Source of the DNA: an uncultured Lachnospiraceae bacterium | Lineage (GTDB): Bacteria; Bacillota; Clostridia; Lachnospirales; Lachnospiraceae | Reading direction: 5' to 3' | Length of the DNA stretch: 64,000 nucleotides | Assembly: GCA_947652735.1 (NCBI GenBank) | Contig: CANTEG010000014.1 | Location: 1-64,000, forward strand | Shown: piece after piece, positions 28,328-37,607 of the stretch | Numbering within the stretch: the first letter of the stretch is position 1 | Layout of the letters: each line of letters starts with the position of its first letter | Made by a program: the position numbers and the translations under genes | The notes under the pieces: generated by a model | Told to the model about the DNA's origin: nothing | The model's input: the letters and a program-made list of their open reading frames with translations, nothing else | The model's database searches: none

Positions 28328-31270
28328 ATGGGATATGCGAAACAGGAGACAGAGAAAAAGCAAAGAAAATTAGTCTCCAAGGCACAGAGAAATCAAAGGA
28401 AAATACTTGTTAATGTTTTTAAAATAATCCTTGTATCGATGGTAACGGTTATTATAGCAGGGGCAGGAGCAGCGTTCGGGGCAATGAAGGGAATACTTGA
28501 TAATGCACCGAGTGTGAATGAGATAAATATTGTTCCAAAGGGCTTTAAAACAGTTATATACGATGATGAGGGAAAGGTTAAGAATGAGATATCAACCATA
28601 AATTCAAACAGAGTATATGTGTATTATGATGAGATACCGGAGGACTGGGTAAATGCTTTTGTAGCCATTGAGGACCAGCGTTTTTGGACACATAACGGTA
28701 TTGATATAAAGGGTATCTTCAGAGCAGCTTATCATGGCGTGAGTACAGGTGACTTTGACCAAGGTGCAAGTACAATAACACAGCAGCTTATCAAGAACCA
28801 TGTATTTAATGTCGGTATGGACGAGGACTCATTTATGGACAAGGTTGAGCGTAAGATACAGGAACAGTATCTTGCACTGGAGCTTGAGAAAAAGTACAGC
28901 AAAGAGTCTATACTTGAGTATTATTTGAATACGATTTATCTGGGAAGCGGTGTGCATGGTATTCAGGCGGCAGCGGAGGCATACTTTAATAAGGATATAG
29001 ACGAGCTTACGATTTCGGAGATAGCGGTTATCGCAGGTATCACGAAAAATCCGTATGCATTTGACCCAACATTATTTCCTGAGGAAAATGCACACAGACG
29101 TGAGGATGTGTTAGATAAAATGCTTGAGCTTGGCTATATTACACAGCCACAGTATGATCAGGCAATGGCTGATGATGTATATGCAAGAATAGAGGAAGTT
29201 GAGCGTATACAGGAGGCAAGCAGGTCTGTTAATTCATATTATACGGATGCGCTTTTGGACGCTCTTGAGGATGACTTTGTTGAGCTTTACGGATGTTCCA
29301 AGGCAGAAGCTTCCATGATGGTATTTACGGGCGGTTATTCCATTTATTCCGTTCAGGATGATGATATCCAGAGCATATGTGACAAGAGACTGAACGATAC
29401 AGAGTACTTCTACGAGGGTACCAGCGTGGGTCTTTCCTATGCACTGACCCTGATGGACGAAAACAAGGAGCCTATCAATTTCAGTTTGGAAAATCTGCTT
29501 TCCTATTATAAAGAGCAGACAGGAAACTCTAAATACGATAATATTTACCCGGATGAAACCTCGGCACGTGCCGCAGCGGATGAATTTAAGGAAGCGATGC
29601 TTGAAAAAACAGGTGCAACGTTCCATTCGGAAACATTTCAGGCAACACCACAGCCACAGTTTACGATGACCATCATTGACCAGCATACAGGATATGTCAA
29701 GGCCATTGTAGGAGGACGAGGAGAGAAAACGGTTGACCGTGGACTGAACAGGGCAACTGACTCAAGACGTCAGGCAGGTTCAACCTTTAAACCGCTTGCA
29801 GCATATACACCGTTTATAGATGCCTGCGGAGGCTCTCTTGCATCTCCGTTTTTGGATGAAGAATATTACTATACAAACGGAATCAAGGTAAGCAATTACT
29901 GGGGCGGAAAATACAGAGGCTACAATACGGTGAGAAAGGCAATTGAAGATTCCATGAACGTTATTGCCGTTAAGGCAATCACCGAGGCAACCCCTGAGGT
30001 AGCATTTAAATACCTGATTGACTATGGTTTTACAACTCTTGTTGAAGAGGAAACAGGTTCTGACGGAGTTATTTACTCAGACATAAACCAGTCAACGGCA
30101 CTGGGAGGTCTTACCTACGGTGTTACCAACCTTGAGATTACTGCCGCATATGCAACGATTGCAAATGGTGGTGTTTACAATAAACCTGTATTTTACTCAA
30201 AGGTAATTGACCATGACGGAAATGTTATCATAGATAATACAACACCTACATCCCATACGGTTATGAAGCCTACAACGGCATGGCTTTTAATTGATGCAAT
30301 GAGAACAACGCTTACGGTTGGAACAGGTAATATGGCACACTTAAGGTCAGGGGTTTCCTGTGCAGGTAAGACTGGTACAACATCAAGCAACTATGACCTT
30401 TGGTTCTGTGGTATGACACCGTATTATACGGGAGCTGTATGGATGGGCTGTGACTCAAACAAGGATCTTGCAAGATACGGAACGTCCGCTCCAAAATGTA
30501 TGTGGAGAGATGTCATGGACGATATAGCAGCACTGGAAGATCAGGATACCTCCAAGGTTATTATGGCACGTCCGGATGGCATAGGAACAATAACGCTTTG
30601 CCAGATTACGGGAGACTTGCCTCGGGAGGGATGTCCGACATTTACGGACTACTGTGCAGTCGGGACTTTCCAGGGCGGAACATGTCAGGGACATGAGGAA
30701 GTTAAGATTTGTAAGGAATCAAAGATGGTTGCAACAAATGCATGTCCAGAAACGATTTCCTTTGTAGTAAAGGTTAATGAAAAGACAGGTAAGAAGGAAT
30801 TTGTGGGAGATGATTATGAGGATTACCCATATACTGAAGATGTATGTACACTTCACCCTGAGGAAGCTGAAAAGGTTAGAATCAAAACATCAGCAGGCGA
30901 GGGCGGTACAATATCTTCTTCCGCATCCGTGGAAAAGGGTTCAACGGTGACAATCTTCATTACGCCATATGATGGTTATGTCATAGCGGATGTCAAGGTA
31001 AATGGAAAGAGCGTGGGTGCTGTCTCCACATACACCTTCGAGAACATAGATAAAAATCAAAAGATATCTGCAACCTTTAAGAAGAAAGGTGGAGGACAAA
31101 ACCCACCGACGACAGAACCGCCGTCATCGAAAACAACATCGGAGAAGCCTACGACGACAGAGCCACCAGCAACAGAACCGCCATCAACGGATCCACCGAC
31201 GACAGAACCGCCATCAACGGATCCACCATCAACGGATCCACCATCAACAGATCCGCCTGCTTCTGAGTAA
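28328..31270 (+). CDS. Class A penicillin-binding protein 1A/B type (transglycosylase/transpeptidase)
   Basis: Polymerises and cross-links peptidoglycan outside the membrane. It has a basic N-terminus and one membrane segment (about 30-50). The GT51 glycosyltransferase domain has Glu115 in AIEDQRFW and STITQQLIKN. The transpeptidase domain has the nucleophile Ser485 in STFK, an SMN motif and Lys681 in KTGTT. At the C-terminus there is a beta-type repeat of about 75 residues resembling the divergent InlB B-repeat (AGEGGTISSSASVEKGS), then a Pro/Thr-rich tail made of PPSTDPPTTEPP-like units. The tail probably spans the wall. Length 980. AGGAAAGGGAGG precedes the ATG. Confidence 0.94.
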   Translation: MGYAKQETEKKQRKLVSKAQRNQRKILVNVFKIILVSMVTVIIAGAGAAFGAMKGILDNAPSVNEINIVPKGFKTVIYDDEGKVKNEISTINSNRVYVYYDEIPEDWVNAFVAIEDQRFWTHNGIDIKGIFRAAYHGVSTGDFDQGASTITQQLIKNHVFNVGMDEDSFMDKVERKIQEQYLALELEKKYSKESILEYYLNTIYLGSGVHGIQAAAEAYFNKDIDELTISEIAVIAGITKNPYAFDPTLFPEENAHRREDVLDKMLELGYITQPQYDQAMADDVYARIEEVERIQEASRSVNSYYTDALLDALEDDFVELYGCSKAEASMMVFTGGYSIYSVQDDDIQSICDKRLNDTEYFYEGTSVGLSYALTLMDENKEPINFSLENLLSYYKEQTGNSKYDNIYPDETSARAAADEFKEAMLEKTGATFHSETFQATPQPQFTMTIIDQHTGYVKAIVGGRGEKTVDRGLNRATDSRRQAGSTFKPLAAYTPFIDACGGSLASPFLDEEYYYTNGIKVSNYWGGKYRGYNTVRKAIEDSMNVIAVKAITEATPEVAFKYLIDYGFTTLVEEETGSDGVIYSDINQSTALGGLTYGVTNLEITAAYATIANGGVYNKPVFYSKVIDHDGNVIIDNTTPTSHTVMKPTTAWLLIDAMRTTLTVGTGNMAHLRSGVSCAGKTGTTSSNYDLWFCGMTPYYTGAVWMGCDSNKDLARYGTSAPKCMWRDVMDDIAALEDQDTSKVIMARPDGIGTITLCQITGDLPREGCPTFTDYCAVGTFQGGTCQGHEEVKICKESKMVATNACPETISFVVKVNEKTGKKEFVGDDYEDYPYTEDVCTLHPEEAEKVRIKTSAGEGGTISSSASVEKGSTVTIFITPYDGYVIADVKVNGKSVGAVSTYTFENIDKNQKISATFKKKGGGQNPPTTEPPSSKTTSEKPTTTEPPATEPPSTDPPTTEPPSTDPPSTDPPSTDPPASE

Positions 31271-31327
31271 TTGTCTTAGAAAAAAGAAGTGGGATAGTGT
31301 TGACTGGATAGAAGGAATAAATAATTT

Positions 31328-31362
31328 AAGGGACATACCGCAATTGATATGTCCCTTTTTCT
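31328..31362 (+). terminator. Terminator after the PBP gene
   Basis: Arms aagggacat (31328-31336) and atgtccctt (31349-31357) are perfect, with a 12-nt loop, followed by TTTTTC. It separates the PBP gene from the convergent spoVA operon. Confidence 0.85.
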
Positions 31363-31518
31363 TTGTCAGGGAAATTGTTTCCCGTCAAAGAAAATCTATA
31401 TAAAAAGCATATGCTTGCAAGAAAAGTACTTACAATTTTGCTTTCTTATATACGGTAGTAACTACTGTTCCATGTTTAACCTATCCCAAGCGGAACCTGT
31501 AATATTTGAACTTTCAAG

Positions 31519-31878
31519 TTAATTCTTAGTCATTTTAGGTGGGAAAATCAGGGAGGCAAAGTAAGATATAATCAGTGCTGCCGAAGTACCTACCGCAGCC
31601 ATTGTAAAGCCGCCTCTGAATAATCCTATAAAACCATCAGTATCTACTGCTTCTTTGATTCCTTTCCAAAGATTATAACCAAATCCTGTGAGTGGAACAG
31701 ATGCACCTGCACCTGCAAATTCAAGAAACGGTTCGTATAGACCAACGGCGCCTAAAATTGCACCTGTACATACAAGAATAACCATTACCCTGCCTGGCAT
31801 GAGCTTCGTTGTGTCCATCAATATCTGGGCAAGGATACAAATAATTCCACCTATTATAAATGCCTTTATATAATCCAT
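31519..31878 (-). CDS. spoVAE: Stage V sporulation protein AE
   Basis: Membrane component of the SpoVA channel that carries calcium dipicolinate into the spore. The 119-residue product has several hydrophobic segments and the family stretch GAGASVPLTGFGYNLWKG, which is shared with SpoVAC as a related fold. AAGGAG precedes the ATG. It is the last gene of the operon; spoVAF and later genes are absent here, and the convergent PBP gene lies downstream. Confidence 0.93.
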   Translation of the reverse strand: MDYIKAFIIGGIICILAQILMDTTKLMPGRVMVILVCTGAILGAVGLYEPFLEFAGAGASVPLTGFGYNLWKGIKEAVDTDGFIGLFRGGFTMAAVGTSAALIISYFASLIFPPKMTKN

Positions 31879-31908
31879 TTTATTTCTCCTTTTAGAACTT
31901 ATTATTGT

Positions 31909-32940
31909 TTAGTGTTGCTCTATTACAAGGGCGTGTGCGATTCCAGGTATCGTCTGTCCCTCGTTGTAGCTTACAGTTGAAAGCAGGGCACCTGTAGGGA
32001 CAAATAATATTTTTTTCCATGTGTGCTGCTTGAGGTTGTGAAGAATATAGCCCGCCAATGTGACGGCAGAACAACCGCAGCCGCTTCCGCCGCTATGGGT
32101 ATCCTGTCTCTCGTTACTGTATATATTTACACCGCAGTCCATGTGCAGCTTGCTTATATCATGTCCGTTGTCATTTAACAGTTTTATGAGTATTTCGCTC
32201 CCGACCTTTCCAAGGTCACCTGTTATTATCTTGTCAAACTGGGTTGCCTTCATATCAAGGTCCTCGAAGCACTGGTATATGGTATCGGCGGCGGCAGGAG
32301 CCATGCAGGCACCCATATTCATACTGTCCCGTACACCATAGTCCATTATTTTTCCTGTTGTGACGGATGTTATGTGCGGATACTGAAGCATAGGTGTTTC
32401 TTCGGTTGTCTGGCTTACGACAAATGCGCCACTTCCTGTCACGGTCCATGTTGCACTTAAAGGACGCTGGTTTCCGTATTCAAGAGGAAAACGGAACTGT
32501 TTTTCCGCACCGCCATAGTGACTGCTCGTAACGGCAATTACATTTTCTGCATAGCCTGCCGCAACTGTCATGGCAGCAAGGGAAAGTGCTTCACCACATG
32601 TGGAACAGGCACCATAGAGACCAAACAGGGGAATATTAAAATCCTTTAATCCAAATGTTGTACCGATAAGCTGCCCTAAAAGGTCACCGCCAAAAATATA
32701 TTTTATTTTACTTTGCTCAATACCTGATTTTGTTATGGCAGTATTAACTGCGCGGCGAACCATTTCAGATTCACCAAGCTCCCATGACTCCTGTCCGAAG
32801 GTAGGGTCTGTTTCTATCTGGTCAAAAAATGAACCTAATGGACCTTGTCCTTCCATTTCGCCTACAACAGATGCCTGACTGATAATGACAGGAGGATTGT
32901 CAAATACAATGCTTTGTTTGCCGACTGATTGGTTTTTCAT
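31909..32940 (-). CDS. spoVAD: Stage V sporulation protein AD
   Basis: Soluble subunit of the SpoVA machinery that binds dipicolinic acid and has a thiolase-like fold. The 343-residue protein matches the family throughout, for example YIFGGDLLGQLIGT, YGACSTCGEALSLAAM and WTVTGSGAFVVS. AGGAGG precedes the ATG. It lies between spoVAC and spoVAE as in other Firmicutes. Confidence 0.96.
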   Translation of the reverse strand: MKNQSVGKQSIVFDNPPVIISQASVVGEMEGQGPLGSFFDQIETDPTFGQESWELGESEMVRRAVNTAITKSGIEQSKIKYIFGGDLLGQLIGTTFGLKDFNIPLFGLYGACSTCGEALSLAAMTVAAGYAENVIAVTSSHYGGAEKQFRFPLEYGNQRPLSATWTVTGSGAFVVSQTTEETPMLQYPHITSVTTGKIMDYGVRDSMNMGACMAPAAADTIYQCFEDLDMKATQFDKIITGDLGKVGSEILIKLLNDNGHDISKLHMDCGVNIYSNERQDTHSGGSGCGCSAVTLAGYILHNLKQHTWKKILFVPTGALLSTVSYNEGQTIPGIAHALVIEQH

Positions 32941-32953
32941 ATCAAAATTCCTC

Positions 32954-33415
32954 CTATATGATTCCTATTATTTTAATGACCCAGTAAATAAATCCAAGAA
33001 CAAAGCTTGTTATGATTCCAAAAAGAATAACCGGGCCAGCTATCGTAAATACTTTTACACCTTTTCCGAAAACCTCACCTTCCTTTTGATACTCAATGGT
33101 GGGAGAGGCTACGGAGTTGGCAAATCCCGTAATAGGGACTAATGCACCTGCACCACCGTATTTTGCGATTTTTTTATAAAGGTTGAAGCTGGTTAAGAGA
33201 ACACTTATCAGAACAAGTATAAGTGATGTATAGCTTCCTGCATCTTCTTTATTAAATTCAAAGTATGAGGACATAAAATTGTTGATTGCCTGCCCTAAAA
33301 GGCATATGAGTCCGCCTATCCAAAATGCATTCAAACAGTTTTTAAAGCAGTTGTGCTTCGGCGTTACGGCTTCAACGTATTTATTATATTCCTCATCATT
33401 TTGTTTTACTTTCAT
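32954..33415 (-). CDS. spoVAC: Stage V sporulation protein AC
   Basis: Integral membrane subunit of the SpoVA dipicolinate channel, possibly mechanosensitive. The 153-residue protein has multiple hydrophobic segments and the stretch GGAGALVPITGFANSVASP characteristic of SpoVAC. A strong AGGAGG lies before the ATG, and spoVAD begins 13 nt later. Confidence 0.95.
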   Translation of the reverse strand: MKVKQNDEEYNKYVEAVTPKHNCFKNCLNAFWIGGLICLLGQAINNFMSSYFEFNKEDAGSYTSLILVLISVLLTSFNLYKKIAKYGGAGALVPITGFANSVASPTIEYQKEGEVFGKGVKVFTIAGPVILFGIITSFVLGFIYWVIKIIGII

Positions 33416-33454
33416 ATATATACCTCCTATTTTTGAAGCAATATTTTGCTGTCT

Positions 33455-33871
33455 TTATTCAAGCAGCAAAAGCTGTATTGTGGAACCAAGTGCTTTTCCA
33501 AGAGCTGCCGCAACAAGGACATACGGAAGAAATTCCCTGATCTTGAGCCGCCTTGAAAGGATAGGGAAAACATTTAATGTTTCTGCAAGTGCTCCTGCAA
33601 GACATCCCGTAAATATGCCGCCAAGCAGAGTGAAAAAAATAAATCCGATAAGTCCTAAGGGTGGGGCAAGCTGGAATGTGTATACAAGGTTACCAAGCGT
33701 TACACCTATAATTATAAGTGTTTCTATTTTATAGCTGTATTTGTTTGCCTTATATTTTTCTGTCAGTTTTTCAAAAACTCCGAGAAGAGTGATAAATGCT
33801 ACATATCCTGCTGAAATTGCTCCCCCTGCAAATCCACAGAATAAAACAAATAATGCGACCTTAATCCACAT
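33455..33871 (-). CDS. spoVAB: Stage V sporulation protein AB
   Basis: Small membrane protein of the operon, 138 residues, with four to five hydrophobic segments (GGAISAGYVAFITLLGVF and LGLIGFIFFTLLGGIFTG). Its role in dipicolinate transfer is known genetically but not mechanistically. It starts within the last codons of spoVAA (11-nt overlap), with AAGGAGA as ribosome binding site, so the two are coupled. Confidence 0.93.
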   Translation of the reverse strand: MWIKVALFVLFCGFAGGAISAGYVAFITLLGVFEKLTEKYKANKYSYKIETLIIIGVTLGNLVYTFQLAPPLGLIGFIFFTLLGGIFTGCLAGALAETLNVFPILSRRLKIREFLPYVLVAAALGKALGSTIQLLLLE

Positions 33872-34502
33872 CTAAGGTCTCCTTATTCCTTGCACTGTCA
33901 ACAATAATACAGGTGTTGACATCCTGCTCGTACAAACGCATCTGAACCTGTAGGGGAGTAGGGTCATCGGTCTGTTTTTTATTGATTCCGTGATTAAAAA
34001 ATGTAATCATTCCAACACAAAGTCCGATGGAATACGCAACCATGCCCAAATTAAGTCCTATGGGCAGGCTCTCGGCTGTTTCTTTCGTGAACAGGGTATA
34101 AAGATTATTTAAAAGGTCTATGGAGCCTACATCACAGTTGTAGGACATGATGGAGTATGCAGTTCCGAAAAATGCAAGCACCATAAGTAATATGCTTTTC
34201 GCTTTTCCCTTAAACGAGGAAGCCGGTTTCAGGTTTTTATAGTACACAATCGTTTCAGGACAACCTATATTGACGATGCTTAACTCTTTAAAATCTCTTG
34301 ATATAAGCTCAACAAGCTTCATGGCAGATATGACAATCTGGTCCTGTTCCGTGTTTGAAAGAACCGTTACAAGTGTTTTTTCAACAGTATGGCTTATTTC
34401 TCTATCTGAACAGAAAACAGTGGCTATGTCACCGATATGAACCTGTCTTGATGAAACAAGTGTACTTTGTTCAAGGGAAAAGTACAGGGTTTTATTTTCC
34501 AT
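33861..34502 (-). CDS. spoVAA: Stage V sporulation protein AA
   Basis: First gene of the spoVA operon, 213 residues. The N-terminal half is a soluble region with a fold of about 90 residues (VHIGDIATVFCSD), and the C-terminal half holds two membrane segments (SILLMVLAFFGTAYS and LGMVAYSIGLCVGMITFF). It is present in Firmicutes that carry the long operon. GGAAG lies 9 nt before the ATG. A forespore-type promoter candidate is upstream. Confidence 0.92.
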   Translation of the reverse strand: MENKTLYFSLEQSTLVSSRQVHIGDIATVFCSDREISHTVEKTLVTVLSNTEQDQIVISAMKLVELISRDFKELSIVNIGCPETIVYYKNLKPASSFKGKAKSILLMVLAFFGTAYSIMSYNCDVGSIDLLNNLYTLFTKETAESLPIGLNLGMVAYSIGLCVGMITFFNHGINKKQTDDPTPLQVQMRLYEQDVNTCIIVDSARNKETLDVD

Positions 34503-34533
34503 GATAGTTCTTCCTTTTTTCTTGATTTTTAGT

Positions 34534-34562
34534 TAGTATTTCAAATATTCGGAAAAATATGA
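34534..34562 (-). promoter_or_regulatory. Candidate sigma-G/F promoter for the spoVA operon
   Basis: On the minus strand TCATA is followed after 17 bp by AATACTA, close to the forespore consensus (GHATR and CATHHTA). It lies about 30 nt upstream of the spoVAA start. spoVA operons are known to be transcribed by sigma G. The match is imperfect at both boxes, so this is a candidate only. Confidence 0.4.
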
Positions 34563-34754
34563 GCGGGAATGAAATATTAGTTAAAATTCAGGTTGCATTT
34601 TGATTTTAATAGGTATATATTAGAGTGTAGTTTTTTTGTGCCATGTGTACATATTATTAAGAACAAAGCGGCTTGGTGCAGGATGTTACTGATGGAAAGC
34701 TGAACGTTTTTTATTAAATAAATAAGGGGCTTTTTACAGGTTAGGAGTGATAAA

Positions 34755-35234
34755 ATGTTAGTGTTATTATTTTTAGCGTGGATTATTTTTAATGCGAATA
34801 TTACCCTTGAAATTGCAATTTTCGGAATTGTAATTACCGTGGTCATATTTGTTTTTTTATGCAAATGTATGAATTACAGCTTAAAAAAGGAATTAAACTT
34901 TTACAGGCTGCTTCCGTTAATTGTTGCATATTTTTTTGTGCTGATGTGGGAGATAGTTAAGGCTAATTTTGCGATGCTTAGGCTTGTGGTTCTTGATAAA
35001 TACGAAAACGAGCCGATGATAGTTAAGTTTAAAACCGACCTTAAGGATGATACATGCAGGGCAGTGCTTGCAAATTCAATTACCCTTACCCCGGGAACGA
35101 TAACGGTAGATGTTAAGGAAAATATTTATACGGTTCACTGCTTTGACAAGGATATGGCAGATGGGATGGAGGATTCCGTGTTTGTAAATCTGCTTACTAA
35201 AATTGAGAAGATAAAGAACGGAAGGGAGAGTTAG
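34755..35234 (+). CDS. Mrp/Mbh-type antiporter subunit E (MrpE/MbhA-like)
   Basis: First gene of a ten-gene operon. The 159-residue protein has two or three membrane segments followed by a cytoplasmic domain with the MnhE-typical stretch LANSITLTPGTITVD. In Mrp-type antiporters MrpE helps assemble the cation-translocating module. AGGAG precedes the ATG. The order E-F-G first, rather than A-B-C-D, is that of archaeal Mbh/Mbs clusters. Confidence 0.92.
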   Translation: MLVLLFLAWIIFNANITLEIAIFGIVITVVIFVFLCKCMNYSLKKELNFYRLLPLIVAYFFVLMWEIVKANFAMLRLVVLDKYENEPMIVKFKTDLKDDTCRAVLANSITLTPGTITVDVKENIYTVHCFDKDMADGMEDSVFVNLLTKIEKIKNGRES

Positions 35235-35237
35235 GAC

Positions 35238-35594
35238 ATGATAGATACAGCTTATAAAATTTTATATGTTGTAGCAATGAGTGCACTTGCGTTTTGTATT
35301 TTGTTCATACTTATAAGGGCAATCAGGGGACCGAGGCTGACAGACAGAATTGTATGCTCAAATATGGCAGGAACGGTCATTATTATGATAATAGCAATAC
35401 TTTCCCAGTGGATAAAGGAAGGATATCTGGCTGATATATGTATCATATATGCATCAATCAGTTTTGTGGCGGTTGTTGTGCTTTACAGAGTTTACACAAA
35501 CAGATACCGAATTGTTGATGTCGATAAGCTGGAACCGGTAAATGATAAAAAAGAGACGGAAAATAAAACGGAACATGCAGTGACGAAGAGCTAA
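35238..35594 (+). CDS. Mrp/Mbh-type antiporter subunit F (MrpF/MbhB-like)
   Basis: The 118-residue protein has three membrane segments and the MrpF hallmark IRGPRLTDRIV. It starts 3 nt after the MrpE-like stop. The last 20 residues are a charged extension not usual for MrpF. MrpF is part of the sodium-coupled module. Confidence 0.92.
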   Translation: MIDTAYKILYVVAMSALAFCILFILIRAIRGPRLTDRIVCSNMAGTVIIMIIAILSQWIKEGYLADICIIYASISFVAVVVLYRVYTNRYRIVDVDKLEPVNDKKETENKTEHAVTKS

Positions 35595-35625
35595 TGGATG
35601 ATGTTTATAGGAAGGAAGCAGGGAT

Positions 35626-35955
35626 ATGGAAATATTACAATGGATAAGGTTTATTATAGCGGCATTATTTATAGCCTGTGGAATCATAGTTGAAATTATG
35701 GCTATAGTAGGTGTTTATCGTTTTAAATATGTATTAAACAGGATGCATTGCTCTGCTATGGGAGATACATTAGGGCTTGATATGGTGCTTATTGGAATCA
35801 TTATAATATCGGGCTTTACGTATACGTCTTTGAAGCTTCTTGTTACACTTATTATATTTATGTTTACGTCGCCTGTGTCATCACATCTGATTGCGAAAAT
35901 GGAAATAGAGACAAATAAAGACTTTGAAAAGGAATGCGAGGTGAAGAGACAATGA
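35626..35955 (+). CDS. Mrp/Mbh-type antiporter subunit G (MrpG/MbhC-like)
   Basis: The 109-residue protein has three membrane segments and the family pattern VGVYRFKYVLNRMHCSAMGDTLG near the middle (shown in part: NRMHCSAMGDTLG). It overlaps the next start by ATGA. Together with the E- and F-like proteins it forms the small-subunit block of the antiporter. Confidence 0.92.
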   Translation: MEILQWIRFIIAALFIACGIIVEIMAIVGVYRFKYVLNRMHCSAMGDTLGLDMVLIGIIIISGFTYTSLKLLVTLIIFMFTSPVSSHLIAKMEIETNKDFEKECEVKRQ

Positions 35956-36266
35956 CGGTATTTCACATTATACTTCTGGGGCTTTTAATTGTTTGTGCCA
36001 TAGCAGCGTGCACATCAAAAAAACTTATAAACTCGGTCGTTATTTTTATGTCATTTTCTCTTGTCATGTGTGTTATATGGTTCCTTTTGGAGTCGCCGGA
36101 CCTTGCAATCACAGAGGCGGCAGTAGGTGCAGGAGTGACAAGTATATTATTTTTCCTGGTGTTAAGGAAAATCAATGCATTAAATGCATATGACGCTGAC
36201 GATGATGAGGAAATGGAAGACGCAGATGATAAGATAATTGAAAGTGAGAGTGATAGCCATGAGTAA
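35952..36266 (+). CDS. MbhD-like subunit (DUF4040 type)
   Basis: A 104-residue membrane protein with three hydrophobic segments and the motif SPDLAITEAAVGAGVTSI, which matches the MbhD-like C-terminal region of MrpA. In classical Mrp this is fused to MrpA; in Mbh/Mbs it is a separate gene, as here. The start was set to 35952, which gives a 4-nt overlap and a GAGGTG site 8 nt upstream, rather than 18 nt earlier. It ends in an Asp/Glu-rich tail. Confidence 0.85.
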   Translation: MTVFHIILLGLLIVCAIAACTSKKLINSVVIFMSFSLVMCVIWFLLESPDLAITEAAVGAGVTSILFFLVLRKINALNAYDADDDEEMEDADDKIIESESDSHE

Positions 36267-37215
36267 ATTAAAGGAAAATTACAAGGATAGCGCCAGTCAG
36301 AAATTTTCTGATTTTATGACAGGGGATTTGGAAATTCCTGATAGTCCCCCTGCAAGGAAAAAGCCTGATAAACAGGATAAAATTGTTGATGCTGACGAGT
36401 TCTTTTCTGAGTTTACTATTTCTGATGATATTCAGAGACGGGAGCTTTATCAGGCGTTCAGGCATAGAAGGTTTGTCAAGCATGCAAGCAAGCTTTACAG
36501 TATTATGTCAGCTGTTATAGGGCTTATTATTATTGTAATACTACTTATTACGGTGGCTTATTTGCCAAAATTTGGAAATAAAAGTAATCCTGACAACAAC
36601 ATTGTGTCACAGCGGTATATAGAAAATGGACTTGAGGAGACAGGAGCTGTGAATATAGTTTCAGGTATGATACTTGATTACAGGGCATTTGATACCTTTG
36701 GTGAATCGAATGTTTTGTTTATCGCCTGCTGTTGTGTTCTTATTCTTCTTCGGAATGACGATGACGAGCCAAAACCTGATGAGGACGTAATTGACTTTAA
36801 GAGGGATATTATATTGGAAAAGGCAGCAAAGTTTCTCGTGCCAGTCATTTTGGTGTTTGGAATATATGTGGTATTAAATGGTCATTTGTCACCGGGAGGC
36901 GGCTTTTCAGGCGGTGCAATCATGGGTGCCGGACTGATTTTGTTTGCAAATGCGTATGGCTTTGAGCGTATGGAACGGTTATTTTCATATGGTACATTTA
37001 AGAAAATTACGTTTGGGGCTCTGCTTTTTTACGGTTTGGCAAAAAGTTATTCATTTTTTACGGGAGCAAATCATCTGCACAGCATTATTCCACTTGGAAC
37101 GCCTGGAGCGATACTCAGCAGTGGACTTATTTTGTATTTAAATATCTGTGTTGGGCTTGTTGTTGCCTGTACGATGTATGGATTTTTTGCATTATTCAAA
37201 AGAGGGAGGATATAG
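36259..37215 (+). CDS. Fused MbhE-like and MrpB-like antiporter subunit
   Basis: A 318-residue fusion. About 75 hydrophilic residues at the start have no counterpart in MrpB. They are followed by a segment like MbhE or the extreme C-terminus of MrpA (VSGMILDYRAFDTFGE), then an MrpB domain (about 185-315) with LNGHLSPGGGFSGGAIMGAG. In archaeal Mbh clusters these are separate genes (mbhE, mbhF). The ATG at 36259 overlaps the previous gene by 8 nt. The Asp/Glu-rich loop RNDDDEPKPDEDVID links the two parts. Confidence 0.85.
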   Translation: MSKLKENYKDSASQKFSDFMTGDLEIPDSPPARKKPDKQDKIVDADEFFSEFTISDDIQRRELYQAFRHRRFVKHASKLYSIMSAVIGLIIIVILLITVAYLPKFGNKSNPDNNIVSQRYIENGLEETGAVNIVSGMILDYRAFDTFGESNVLFIACCCVLILLRNDDDEPKPDEDVIDFKRDIILEKAAKFLVPVILVFGIYVVLNGHLSPGGGFSGGAIMGAGLILFANAYGFERMERLFSYGTFKKITFGALLFYGLAKSYSFFTGANHLHSIIPLGTPGAILSSGLILYLNICVGLVVACTMYGFFALFKRGRI

Positions 37216-37218
37216 ACT

Positions 37219-37605
37219 ATGTTTAAAGAGCTTATAACAAATTTGTTTACAAACTATTATGAGACAGCGGCAGTTATTATTTTCGGCATAGGCTTTACAA
37301 CACTTCTTCTCAACAAAAATCTTATTAAAAAGATAATAGGGTTTAACCTTATGGATAATGCGGTATACCTTTTTCTTGCGGCAAAGGGATATGTTGCGGG
37401 CAGAAAGGCACCGATAGTAGTAAATAATGTTATGGACGTAAATGCATATATTAATCCGATTCCGGCAGGACTTGTACTTACAGGAATCGTTGTATCGGTC
37501 AGTGTCACGGCAATCATGCTTGCACTTACCGTAAAATTATACAGAAGATATCACACGCTCGATATAGATGAGATTGCAATCATATCCAGAAAGGGAGGAA
37601 TATAA
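37219..37605 (+). CDS. Mrp/Mbh-type antiporter subunit C (MrpC/NuoK-like)
   Basis: A 128-residue protein with three membrane segments. The sequence GIGFTTLLLNKNLIKKIIGFNLMDNAVYLF has the MrpC/NuoK pattern (excerpt: LIKKIIGFNLMDNAVYLF), and IPAGLVLTGIVVSVSVTA follows. It starts 3 nt after the MrpB-like gene. NuoK-like subunits sit at the interface between the antiporter-like subunits and the small-subunit block. Confidence 0.92.
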   Translation: MFKELITNLFTNYYETAAVIIFGIGFTTLLLNKNLIKKIIGFNLMDNAVYLFLAAKGYVAGRKAPIVVNNVMDVNAYINPIPAGLVLTGIVVSVSVTAIMLALTVKLYRRYHTLDIDEIAIISRKGGI

Positions 37606-37607
37606 GC

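Noticed and set aside
31100-31270. Short repeats that might suggest a CRISPR array
   Set aside because: They are in-frame Pro/Thr codons of the PBP tail, too short and without spacers.
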